From positions 2,666,001-2,730,000 of the forward strand of contig OY751485.1 of NCBI GenBank assembly GCA_963565915.1: a stretch of DNA of 64,000 nucleotides, read 5' to 3'. The notes beneath the pieces are model-generated. The model saw only the letters and a list, made by a program, of their open reading frames with translations, was not told the origin of the DNA and did no database searches. This document shows, piece by piece, positions 54,866 to 64,000 of this stretch (positions within the stretch are counted from its first letter, which is position 1; the number at the start of each line of letters is the position of its first letter). The DNA is from Entoloma clypeatum. Lineage: Eukaryota; Basidiomycota; Agaricomycetes; Agaricales; Entolomataceae. A program made the position numbers and the translations under genes.

Positions 54866-55369
54866 GTGTTGCAAAACTTTATAAAGAGGGCTTATCGTGC
54901 TACGTCCACTGCCTCGAATGACTTGATTCTTTTACCATTGTACAGCCTGGCTTTCTGGCTTCAATTCTCTCTACTTGATCTTGAGGATATGTGGCGAGGA
55001 AAAATAACTGGATGGGAGGAAATTGGCACACCATTTTCACTAGGTTATGCAAAATATGTCACACTCGGGTCACATCATAATTTACGTCTCCGCCCTGCAG
55101 GAGAGCCTCAGTTGGCACCTGCCTTTCTGGGGAGGTCCTGTCGGAGTTCGAACCATACGATGCTTGATGAGTTTTGTTGTCATGCTCAAGATTCAATGAG
55201 TGTCCACATCTTGTATACCTCATGTTTCCATCCCAGAGAATTTGTCTTAAGGATGGATAACAATGGAACATATCATATCCCAAAGGATGAAGGTGCCCGC
55301 TCAAACATCAATTTTACCAAGATAGAACAAGCTCGAAAATTGTGGGTTTTCATGGTTTTTGAGCTCTGA
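54866..55369 (+). CDS. uncharacterised ORF inside the TIR element
   Basis: 168 codons from ATG. The middle reads DEFCCHAQDSMSVHILYTSC and FVLRMDNNGTYHIPKDEG. No recognisable domain, and no zinc-finger or DDE signature. It may be a chance frame or a fragment of a captured gene. Confidence 0.3.
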   Translation: MLQNFIKRAYRATSTASNDLILLPLYSLAFWLQFSLLDLEDMWRGKITGWEEIGTPFSLGYAKYVTLGSHHNLRLRPAGEPQLAPAFLGRSCRSSNHTMLDEFCCHAQDSMSVHILYTSCFHPREFVLRMDNNGTYHIPKDEGARSNINFTKIEQARKLWVFMVFEL

Positions 55370-55441
55370 TTTCATTGAGGGACAGAAATTTCATGGATCA
55401 AAGTTACAGTGGTCTCCTAAAGTGCCCAAAGATTCCCAATC

Positions 55442-55847
55442 TACTATCCCTCACCCTAAGGTCAGTGTGACTGTGTCAAGACCTCAAGGTCATCAGTCAC
55501 ATCAGGTCACAAGTCGATTCTGCACTCCACTGTCAAGTTGGCGATGTGGCGTTGAAAAGAGCATGTCCATGTGATACTTTATTTATACTCCGACACGGCA
55601 GGGACCGACAGGTGACATGGACATTCAGTGTGACTCCCCAAATTCAGCAGTTTCAACAGATGTTGAGCGATCTCAACATCCACCACAGTTCTACAACATT
55701 TTGTGTGTTCAATTCAATCAGAGTCAATCATAAATACTGTCTGTGCTGACCATCAGGCCGTAAAAGTAGCTGGGAAGGCGATCTGAGAAATCTGCCGACC
55801 TTGAGGATTTTGACACAGCCACGCCAACCTTAGGGTGAGGGATAGTA
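55442..55847. mobile_element. MITE of about 400 bp nested in the TIR element
   Basis: About 48-bp inverted ends: ACTATCCCTCACCCTAAGG at 55443 and its complement ending at 55846. TA at both tips. No coding capacity. Confidence 0.75.
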
Positions 55848-55945
55848 TGAGACATCAGTTGCTCAAGATGCGGGAATGTGCCCATTGGAGAAATTTTGCA
55901 TAACTAGGTGATTTTGCAACACCTGGTCACCCATAGTATGTCCTG

Positions 55946-56153
55946 TTTTTTTCCCAACCACCTATCATTTCACATTTAGCTGTAAGGCCTCCCTTGATCG
56001 ACCTCTAGATCACAACACAGGGCTGATGAGGGTATCAGGATTTTTCCGACAAGATGTGGACAGAAAGAGGTGTGCGTGACTCCTGTTACTCATTTGTCTG
56101 CACGTAATCCTAGCAGTTTCGATTTTCCCATATCCTGACATTAAGTATGGTAT
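55946..56153. other. intergenic 3' region of the asparaginyl-tRNA synthetase gene
   Basis: 208 bp with no gene; presumably 3' UTR and terminator of the minus-strand gene. Confidence 0.45.
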
Positions 56154-57888
56154 TTACAAGAGCATTCGACCAGCCCACCGGGGGAACGGGATGGCTTCCC
56201 TGACGTTTTCGATCCCTGCCACCCAGCTCACTAGACGCTCAAAGCCCATGCCAAAGCCTGCATGTGAAGCACCTCCGAACCTCCTGAGATCCAGATACCA
56301 ACGATATGCTTCCGCGCCAGCGTCAGCACCCAAGTTCTCCTCGAGTATGTCAATCCGCTCCTCGCGCACGCTGCCCCCGGCAAGCTCACCTACATATGGA
56401 ACAATGAGGTCAACACAGGCCACTGTCGCGCCAAAGCCCATGTTCGTCGTTGGGTTGCTGCGCATGTAAAACGGCTTGATCGCTCGCGGATAGTCTGTTA
56501 TGAACAAAGGGCCACCGACGAGTGTCTCCGCAAGCCACCGTTCGTGCTCGCTTTGCAATGTCCGACCCCATACCGGCTCAAAATGGAAAGGTGAGGATAA
56601 GGAAGACGAGACATGATCTGCGAGTGCTTTGACTGCTTCTGTGTATGTTATTCGCGTCCATGGTTCATGTGCCGCAACAGCGTCCCCCAGTGCACGCCGC
56701 TTCTTCTCGTCTCCACCTTTCCAGAGGACACTCATCTCTCCATGACTAGAGAGTGACGCGTCGACAACATTGCGCAAACAGCCTTCAACAAGATCGCACA
56801 CCTGCCCCACAGCAGCTGAATCTCTATCAGTCGCACTGCCAAATGCCCACTCAGCCTCGAGCATCATAAACTCAGCAAGGTGACGTCCGGTTAGGGAAGG
56901 CTCGGCACGAAAACAAGGAGAAACTGTGTATACGCGTGAAAGGGACGTGGCTAAGGCCTCGAGATGGAGTTGGTGGGACACTGTTAAATAGGCTGGTCGT
57001 CCGAAGAACTCGGCACTAGATTTCCCGTGAGGAGGACAAGAATCAGTGGGGTGTTTAACAAAAGTTTGCGCGAGCTTGAAAGTTTCTCCTGCGCCTTCTG
57101 CGTCACTTCCGGTCAAAACAGGGGTATGCGCGTAACAAAATCCTTGATCCTGTAGGGGCTGTGGTACTGAGAAGAGTGGATGAGAATGATGAAACGTACC
57201 TCGAAAAAAGACTCGATATTTCGCTTGAGTTGGTTTCGTAGGCGGATCATGGCGGCTATTGAGTCAGTACGCGGCCGCAAGTGGGCATGGTCTCTGAGGT
57301 ATTCCGTCGAAAGAGTTTGTTTTTGTATTGGATAGCTCTGCCGAGAGAAGATGGGTTAATGGAAAGAAATGTACCACGATCTTCGAGAAGGGAGGGTATC
57401 CAACCATGGCGCAACATCGGGCTCAGGAGGCTTTACGCCTAGAAAACATGGGTCCGCCCAAAGGTCGAGGAACTCACCTCAGCATCACAGGTTCCTAGAA
57501 CCTGTACTGTTCCTTGGGATGCGCTCGAATGCCCGCCCTTCCCAAGATCTACCAGCAACTCCATGTCCTGCCCTGAGCCAGGCGAAGGAACAAGCTTCCC
57601 GGTCAGACGTACAGCCGCGCCATTGGTCAACCTAATACCTTCTTTAGTGAGAAGGCCGGAGGAAGGTGGTAAGGCTTACAGCTTTAATGGGTCTGCATTG
57701 CCGACAAATACGGCCTGGAGGCCTTGAGCAACGCTTCCGTCGGTGACGACAGCGAAAGTGATGTTTTTCTGGCGTCGAATGGACTTTATCCAGCCAGAGA
57801 CAGAGACTGCGGGGGGGTCTGGATGGAGAGGCGCAGCGATGAGCTGGCGAATATTGGGCGGGAGTCTGAAGGAGCGTGGAGAGAGCAT
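56154..57888 (-). CDS. SLM5: asparaginyl-tRNA synthetase, organellar (bacterial-type)
   Basis: Charges tRNA-Asn with asparagine; class II. Exons 57680..57888, 57478..57631, 57200..57337 and 56154..57149 total 1497 nt (498 residues). OB-fold start: VSVSGWIKSIRRQKNITFAV and VRLTGKLVPSPGSGQDMEL. Class II motifs: HLRPRTDSIAAMIRLRNQLK, DQGFCYAHTPVLTGSDAEGA, motif 2 FRAEPSLTGRHLAEFMMLEA, motif 3 GFGMGFERLVSW. Length and the short OB-fold N-terminus match mitochondrial AsnRS; the Arg-rich N-terminus (MLSPRSFRLPPNIRQL) could be a targeting peptide. The start codon is 23 bp from that of the divergent transporter gene. Confidence 0.93.
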
Positions 57889-57911
57889 GGGAAAAGCTAT
57901 GACTGTGAGAG
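57889..57911. promoter_or_regulatory. 23-bp gap between two divergent start codons
   Basis: Too short for promoters and 5' UTRs of both genes, so transcription of each gene must start within the other's first exon or intron region. No other in-frame start near the conserved N-termini was found. Confidence 0.55.
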
Positions 57912-59113
57912 ATGTGGACGACGACGGTCTCTTTGGTTTTCGGAGGTTGCTGCAGGTCAGTCGGAGTCGCTGTCCCTCCCGCCGCTGCCCCAACCACTCA
58001 GCTTTCACCAGCAATGCTATCACCCTGGAGCGGCTCACATCTCAGCACCCAAATGCTGGCCCGTTGCTCACCTTCTTCCAGTTCCTCGCCATCTCTCTCT
58101 ATGGTCTCCCCGGGCATCTCGTCTGGACTCCTTATGGCCCTCGCTTCAAGCCCCGCACTATACCTCTCACCCCGTACCTCACCCAGGTCGCCCTCTTCTA
58201 CATCATATCCTTGTTAAATAACGCAGCATTTGCGTATCATATACCCATGACCGTCCACATCATTTTCCGCAGTGGTGGCCTGATTATTAGCATGCTGCTA
58301 GGGCGGATCGTGGTAGGAAAACGGTTGGTCAATTTGCTCCTGCGTTTGGTACAAGACCGACTCTCATCCAGGTATCCACTGCCTCAGATCATCTCCGTCT
58401 TCGTTGTCACTGCCGGAGTCGTCCTGGCAACGCTTTCCGTGTCCCGACCAGCCAGAAATCCAGCTGTCGATGTTACTTCACCACCCTCGCGTGGTTATGC
58501 ATCCGGGATCGCCATTTTGACCCTTGCTCTGCTCTTATCTGGATTCCTCGGCCTTGTACAGGACCACACTTATTCGAAATACGGTCGCCCCAAAGATCCG
58601 ACCCCTTCTTCCAAGTCAGGGGGCTCTGTCACCGAAGAGAGACCTGAAAGACCTGCATGGCAGGAGTCTATGTTCTACCTCCACTTCCTTGCACTTCCCT
58701 TCTTCTTTGTTCTCCGCTCAGACCTATGGGATCAACTCGCGGCCATCAACTCTGATCGCAGCATGTCTGTCACCCTTCCCATCCCTCCTGCCTTGTGTGA
58801 AACACCAAAATGCACTTACATGCTACCTGCGGCGTATCTGCCACTCCTGTTCAACACCATCACTCAGATTGTGTGTGTAGCTGGTGTCCATCGCCTCACG
58901 ACGCGTGTCAGCGCACTCACCGTGACCCTCGTACTTGTCGTGCGGAAGGCTGTTAGTTTGATGTTCAGCGCATTCGGCTTTGGTTCAGCGCGCAAAGGCC
59001 AGGCAGAAAGAGTGGATGCCTTGATGATGTGGAGCGGTGCTTCGATGGTGCTCATCGGCACCATTGCATATTCGATGAGCACCAAGTGCCCAGAGAGCAA
59101 AAAGGAAGACTGA
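57912..59113 (+). CDS. YEA4: UDP-N-acetylglucosamine transporter, YEA4/UAA family
   Basis: Multi-pass membrane nucleotide-sugar transporter of ER/Golgi, supplying UDP-GlcNAc for chitin and glycan synthesis. Exons 57912..57955 and 58012..59113 (1146 nt, 381 residues). The first exon gives VSLVFGGCC, joined in phase to SNAITLERL, the conserved start of the family. Hydrophobic segments are visible at LLTFFQFLAISLYGL, VALFYIISLLNNAAFAY, IISVFVVTAGVVLATL, IAILTLALLLSGFLGL, LPLLFNTITQIVCVAG and MVLIGTIAYSM. Signature motifs YHIPMTVHIIFRSGGLI and VSALTVTLVLVVRKAVSL are typical of UAA transporters. The C-terminus ends in charged KKED, an ER-retrieval-like tail. Confidence 0.92.
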
Positions 59114-59333
59114 TGGACATATTTACGAGCTATCTACGAAATGTGAATGTATCAGATTGGATGTGAGTCGTTCAATGGCAGACATCTGCCAGTTTTCGCG
59201 CTCGCAACTGTAGCATCGGCGGCGCCGAGAGCCCAAGATAGGACCTTGAGTCGTGTCTTGGCTTTGGTAATGAACTCGTGTGCTTCAGTTCTCGGGCTTG
59301 TGAGGCGAGAGTAACAAGGTGTATAATAGCTAC
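59114..59333. terminator. convergent 3' region between YEA4 and ARPC4
   Basis: 220 bp shared by two converging genes; should contain both polyadenylation sites. No clear AATAAA was seen. Confidence 0.4.
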
Positions 59334-60152
59334 TTAGGCATTAAACTGCCAAGAATGGTAAGCCAGATTGAGATGGAGACGATTGAGACCTTACGGCAGT
59401 CAGGTATGATTCTGCAACAATACGTGCCCGAGCATTCAAGCTGAGCTTCATCTCGCTAACTTCCCGATCAACCTCTTCCATGAATCTAACCACGCCACGG
59501 GTGAACAATCAGTACAATGTCAAAATATACACCACATACTGGATGATAAAGTCGACGATCTTATGTTTCAACATAGTTTCCGAGTGAGTATTGGTTATCA
59601 GAAATGAGATGTCGTATCCCTGTCATAGTGTCAATCTATCATGCATGAAATCATGCGAAGTGCCCGCCTGAATTGGTTTCCGCCGCAAGACCACAAAGCT
59701 CTCTGCCCTTTGCATCATGAATCGCGTAAATTTATGACAGAGTATACGCTCTATTTCGTCGGCTTGCTTGATCTTGATGCTGAGCCTGATGGAGTTGATC
59801 GAGGGTTCGATCAACACACGCTCGTTCTCATTGCGCGATATGGTCAGAGGATTCAGCAGAACTTCCTTGGATCCACTGCAACGTGTTCTAAGTGGGCATT
59901 CAAGCGAAAAGAAAGCGGTGTCACCAAACACTTACCCTGTCTCTACTTCTGGTTTATTGTGTCGCTCTACAACCTACGGAACGTTAATGGAGCATGTGCG
60001 CACTGCACAATGAGTACCTGGGACGGGAAGTTCTCCAATGTCAGAGCAGCGGTCAAGGTGGATCTGACGGCAGCGAGATACGGGCGCAGGGTATTCGACT
60101 GATATGGAGCTCAGCAGGAAGATCAACAGGACGTGTTGTATGGCCTCACCAT
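59334..60152 (-). CDS. ARPC4: Arp2/3 complex subunit 4 (ARPC4, 20 kDa)
   Basis: Core structural subunit of the Arp2/3 actin-branching complex. Exons 60150..60152, 60018..60098, 59936..59973, 59668..59875, 59540..59619, 59395..59485, 59334..59345 total 513 nt (170 residues), the normal size. Sequence landmarks: [92 protein letters not shown] and [17 protein letters not shown]. The first coding exon is the ATG alone, followed by a GTGAGG donor. The intron at 59620-59667 has GC instead of GT (CAG|GCGGGC); it must be removed because it contains a stop, and removal restores RRKPIQ-GYDISF exactly. Confidence 0.94.
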
Positions 60153-60232
60153 TGCGCAAGTCGACGGAGTCGAGATAAATTCAAATCTGAAGCGGAGTTC
60201 CAATTGATATATTTTTCTCAACTCAAGCGTCA
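60153..60232. promoter_or_regulatory. divergent promoter between ARPC4 and the FKBP gene
   Basis: 80 bp between start codons; includes TTGATATATTTTTC (60204-60217), a possible T-rich core element. Confidence 0.5.
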
Positions 60233-61735
60233 ATGGCAGTTGCCATTGGAATTTGGTGCGCCTGCATGCGTCTTCCGCCCATTGTTGAACACCCCTCATT
60301 GCATTTCAGGAGCCTCGAGCTGACACCTGGAAAAATCGACATCGTCGAACCCGAAGCAGACCTCAGGATCACCAATGTGTCTTTTGGGGACGTGCTGAAA
60401 GACGCGTCAGGCCGGACCACCGTCAAATTCACATACCAGGTCCCCGCCAACATTCATTCCGATGACGACGAGGATGACGAAGATCAGGAGGTCTCTCAGG
60501 CCTCTAAGACCGCTGTCCTCTGTTCCCTCAAGCCTGGCACTGTATATAAATTCAGTCCACCTAGTCGTTTGGCATGTCGCTGATCAGAATATATCCAGTT
60601 TGAACAAGCCTCAACCAATATCGTTCTTCAGGAGTACGAGCAATACACATTCGAGGTTATTGGAAAAAAGTAAGCGACGGTTTTTCTAGGTGTTTTCTTG
60701 TTCTGCTCACGTCACTCGAACATACAGTGTCGTGTATTTGACTGGGAACTATCTCGGTGCGCACTAAAACAACATCTCGTCCTTCGTTGACCCCTTCGGG
60801 TGTAGACCAAGCAGTCAATAACCCCCCTTTCATGGACTCTGGGGACGAAATGGAATCTGATGATGAAGAGGACGCGCACGACTTGCGCGACATCAGCTCA
60901 GATGTAGAGATGCATCCCGACGATCTTCTCAGTGATGCTAGGTAACCTTCGAATTTCCGAATATCTGGCAGTTCATTATATTCCGCGTTTAGCGGACTGG
61001 AGGAATTGGAAGAAGCTCCTAAATTACTCAAACGCCCTCGCGAACAAGATACAGAGCCCGATGCTGCAAAACTCTCAAAGAGTGAGAAAAAGAAAAAGCA
61101 GAAGGGAGACAATGGGAAGGCGATTGCAAAATCGGTTGATGAAAAGAAACCGGAAGAGAAGAAAGACAAAGAGACCAAGAACGATAAACAGGAATCCGAT
61201 TCTATCCCCAGTAAGAAAGCAAACGAGATCAAAAAATCAAAGCCTGTCGAAAGGGAAATAACTGGAGGCGTCAAAGTTCTCGATGCGAAGATTGGGACCG
61301 GTCGGATGGCCAAGAAGGGTAATACTGTGGGAATGAGATACATTGGGAAGCTGCAGAATGGTAAAGTGTTTGACAAGAACATCTCTGGAAAACCAGTGAG
61401 TCCTGTTCTTGAGTTCTCTCGACCAGTCGGCTAAGTGCACGCAGTTTACTTTTCACCTTGGAAAGGGTGAAGTAATTAAAGGTAAGACACACCCATGGAC
61501 CTTTGGACAATCAGCCTCCTGATACTGTTATGAAAGGTTGGGATGAAGGAATCGTTGGTATGCAAGTCGGCGGGGAGAGAAGACTTGTGATTTCTCCAGA
61601 GATGGCTTATGGTAAAAAGGGCATGGGAGACATCCCGAAGCATTCCACCCTGATCTTTGGTGTGTATCTCCAACCATCCAAGCATACGTTGTCTCACTTT
61701 ATGAAATAGAGGTCAAACTTGTGGAAATAAAGTAG
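60233..61735 (+). CDS. FPR4: nucleolar FKBP-type prolyl isomerase (FPR3/FPR4-like)
   Basis: Histone-chaperone peptidyl-prolyl isomerase of nucleolus and chromatin. Exons 60233..60255, 60310..60541, 60599..60669, 60728..60756, 60806..60941, 60993..61395, 61445..61481, 61537..61659, 61710..61735 total 1080 nt (359 residues). N-terminal nucleoplasmin-like domain ([34 protein letters not shown]) with acidic runs ([24 protein letters not shown]). The middle is Lys-rich ([13 protein letters not shown]), fitting nuclear localisation. C-terminal FKBP domain: [72 protein letters not shown]. Active-site FD, W and Y/F residues are present. Confidence 0.95.
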
Positions 61736-62195
61736 TCTACGAGATGGAAGTAATCTTCCATTGCGAATGGACAGGCGTCAAATATGGAAATTGCCACATG
61801 ATCCCCCTAGTTGTGGGGCCGCCTTACTACGAATAAGTCTCCAGTATGAAAGTCAGTCGCTCACGTCGATGATAAGCTTGCATTTTTATCTCCGTCACTG
61901 CCTTGCATTTGATCCCAAAACGAGGTAAGTAAGAGCCACCGTACCCTGGGCTCACATAAGCCGTGTGAGGGGCTTATATCAAGGTAGGGTCTGTAGGGGT
62001 TTGATCGGGGCAATGTAAAAACATCAGGAAAAGGTCAAAGGTACTTAAACAAACTTAAAGAGAAAGTTAAGTGGTTTAAGTTATTTAAGCTAAGTCAGCA
62101 TCTTAAAACTACTTAAAATCATGTTTTTTCTTGGATTTTCTAGTGGTAGTTTAAGTGTGTTTAAGAATGTATAAGTAGGCTTAAGTTGTTATTTC
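61736..62195. other. intergenic TTAAG-rich repeat, no gene
   Basis: From 62040 the sequence is dense in ACTTAAA/TTTAAGT words. It resumes after the MITE (62740-62910), so the MITE landed inside this repeat. Confidence 0.5.
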
Positions 62196-62731
62196 TAGTG
62201 TTTGAGGGTTCAGTCCAGTCTGGTTTTTTGACCAAAAAATTGATGAACTGGAGACTGGCAGTTCTTTTTTTTTTCTCAAAGTCTGAAAAACCTGGACTGG
62301 ACTGGTAAAGACTGGTTTAAACCAGTTTGAACTGGTAAAATTCTCAACCATTTATAAACCTACCAAAAGCCTGTTTTTTCAATCAAAAACTTGAAAATAA
62401 ACTCAATTTGTTATCAATAACATGTTTCTCAAGCATTTTGGATATAAACTCTGTAAAAATGATTGAAATCTGTATAAAAGAACATCTTTGCCCATAAAAG
62501 TACAGTTTTTGAATGAATATATGGTCAAAAACTGGAACCAGTTCATATTTTTCAGACCCAAAACTAGAACTGGGGGTGAACCAGTCCAATTTTTTTTTCC
62601 AAATTTGGAGAGACTGGAGACTGGTTGAGCCCAAAATCAGTGAGACCTGAACTGCCAGTTCAGGTCTCTTCCAGTCCAGTCCAGTCCAGTTGAGTCATTT
62701 TCCAGTTCATAAGACGGAACCCTTGAACACT
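62196..62731. mobile_element. hAT-type MITE rich in ACTGG/CCAGT words
   Basis: 536 bp. Ends TAGTGTTTGAGGGTTC and (reverse complement) TAGTGTTCAAGGGTTC. Perfect 8-bp TSD GTTATTTC at 62188-62195 and 62732-62739. The interior is full of CCAGTCCAGT and ACTGGTTTAAACCAGT words; no coding capacity. Confidence 0.88.
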
Positions 62732-62739
62732 AGTTATTT

Positions 62740-63769
62740 CTATTCATGTCTTGAGGTGTCTTACAGGGCTTGGACAATCTTTAAACATACTTAAAAAATT
62801 AAAAGCTGGCACAATATTTGGTTTAGTAGTTTAAGTAGTTTAAGTGATTTAAGTAATGTTTAATGTGGTTGAGTGATGCTAATTTGAGTTGTCTAAGTAG
62901 TTGTTTAATAGTATGAAAGTGCAATGTGCCGTCGACGAGACGTTGCTTTGTGGTTGACATTTTGAAATGAAAAAATAAATGTTTCATTAATAAGCATGGC
63001 CCAAGCTATGATAAGGGCATGCTGGGTTTGTACACGTAAGGAAGTAATTGCGACCCAACCTCCATTTACACAGGGTTGTTGCCCATTGATCACCTCCCCA
63101 AGTGCTTATCAATCTCCCTCCTGTTGGTAGGAGTCCAAAATCCTCCCCAACCGAAATTCCCAATATCCAGTAGTCCATGGGTGTAACAATATAGAAGTGG
63201 GCAAACAATTCCACATGGTGCAATTTCTTGGTCATCCACAACAAATCTGATGCTGTCTTCTTTGATAGATTTTATTGGATGTAACAAATACATGAAATTC
63301 CCGGCAGTGACCCCAAGGTTGAGGAGTGTCGGATAAAAGCACAGAATGTGTTTCAATGTGATGATATTCATTTGGCAGATCAAGGGCTTGGATAACGTGA
63401 CAGGAAGAATGGATGATGAGTTGCTCTTGAATATGACAATTCGGCACTGGGATGGTCTTCAGTTTAATTGGTATGACCTCAAAGAATTGTTTTAATTCAC
63501 CTCAGTTGTTGTCAACTTGTAGGCTTTTATTGCAATCATGCACTTTTGTGTTGCATCCAGGGAGAGGATGATTCTGTGGTCTTGCTTATACATAGCGATT
63601 TGTTCACCTCATGAAATCATGGAGATCATCTGTTTTTCTTTTGGGTGTCATGATCCAGAAATCGTTTGGCAGGTCAGACGTCGCCACTTGATATCTCAGC
63701 AACAAAATGTTCCATACAAAAGGACCAAATATTCCTGCATCAATCTTGTCCATACGTCGCAACTAGTGT
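62740..63769. other. intergenic, no gene seen
   Basis: TTAAG-rich to 62910, then AT-rich unique sequence with only short frames in conflicting strands. No conserved protein, RNA gene or clear repeat recognised. Confidence 0.45.
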
Positions 63770-64000
63770 TTTGAAGTCACATTACTTAACTGCAAGTTAA
63801 TGTTAACTTAACATGACTAAACTCAAATTAGCTTAACCCTATGGTTAAGGTTAACAACTTTGATGTACCATTAACTGAAGTTTAACCTCTGAGAAAGATT
63901 TTCATTAACTTTTCTTAACTGGTTTTAACCAGTTTTAACCAGTTAATCATGGCAGGAATTCATGTTGTCACCACAGTTCATCATAGCTTCAAAACATGTT
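63770..64000. repeat. possible left end of another hAT-type or TTAAC-rich element, cut by window end
   Basis: TAGTGTTTTGAAGTCAC at 63763-63780 resembles a hAT terminus and is followed by many TTAAC/GTTAA words, similar in style to 62040-62180. The other end is outside the window. Confidence 0.4.

Larger units (their letters stand above)
54850..55943. mobile_element. TIR element with an internal MITE
   Basis: Inverted ends: TACTATAGGTGACCGGGTGT (left) and TACTATGGGTGACCAGGTGT (right, reverse complement), with TTGCAAAA following in both. Possible TA duplication. A 168-codon frame (54866..55369) is open but matches no transposase I know. A smaller element is inserted at 55442-55847. Confidence 0.72.

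Noticed and set aside
60657..61382. 241-codon minus-strand ORF rich in Ser and Phe
   Set aside because: Antisense of the Lys/Glu-rich part of the FKBP gene; the Phe/Ser pattern is the complement of AAA/GAA codons.
1..64000. CRISPR array, bacterial operons or phage genes
   Set aside because: No spacer-repeat arrays; intron-containing eukaryotic genes and retroelements throughout.
1..64000. tRNA or rRNA genes
   Set aside because: I saw no convincing cloverleaf or rRNA core segment by eye; a covariance-model scan would be needed to exclude short tRNAs.

Overview
The window looks like a nuclear contig of a filamentous basidiomycete, most likely an Agaricomycete. The protein genes have many short introns of about 45-60 bp, the gene blocks are compact with divergent pairs, and the repeats are typical fungal types (Ty3/Gypsy with chromodomain, Ty1/Copia, Tc1/mariner, hAT). 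I cannot name the species from sequence alone. Exon models were built by hand from splice signals, reading phase and protein continuity. Most total to an exact multiple of three.

Left gene block (1-14283): ribosomal protein uS7/RPS5 (minus, cut by the window start), a TPR/coiled-coil protein (minus), a large gelsolin-repeat protein (plus), the SMC5/6 kleisin Nse4 (minus), and an HLTF/Rad5-type SNF2 helicase with HIRAN and RING domains (plus, 33 exons including several of 6-16 nt). Nse4 and the helicase, both replication-damage proteins, are divergent with 121 bp between start codons.

Central block (15022-48880): one transposon nest resolved by target-site duplications (TSDs). A minus-strand Gypsy element (B, 15027-48875, TSD GTGAA) is the outermost shell. 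A hAT-type element (15140-30953, 8-bp TSD) sits in its 3' LTR. A Copia element with an intact 1594-codon ORF (15770-29659, TSD GTGGA) sits in the hAT. A gag-only LTR element with 1070-bp LTRs (16032-24133, TSD ACGT) sits in one Copia LTR. Separately, Gypsy A (31627-44400, TSD ATTTC) is inserted in the chromodomain part of B, Gypsy C (34495-41147, TSD CAAGT) is inside the reverse transcriptase of A, and two further TG..CA elements sit in A and B. The Gypsy copies are decayed, largely by C-to-T/G-to-A changes. The Copia and gag-only elements look young.

Right repeat flank (48876-56150): arrays of a GC-rich 20-bp minisatellite that also occurs inside the hAT and at the B insertion site, a roughly 160-bp tandem repeat, a B-family LTR, a Tc1/mariner element broken by one amber codon, and nested TIR elements/MITEs.

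Right gene block (56154-61735): organellar-type asparaginyl-tRNA synthetase (minus) and a YEA4-type nucleotide-sugar transporter (plus) with only 23 bp between start codons, Arp2/3 subunit ARPC4 (minus) whose first coding exon is just the ATG, and a nucleolar FKBP prolyl isomerase (plus). The window ends in AT-rich TTAAG-type repeats carrying a hAT-type MITE (62196-62731, TSD GTTATTTC).
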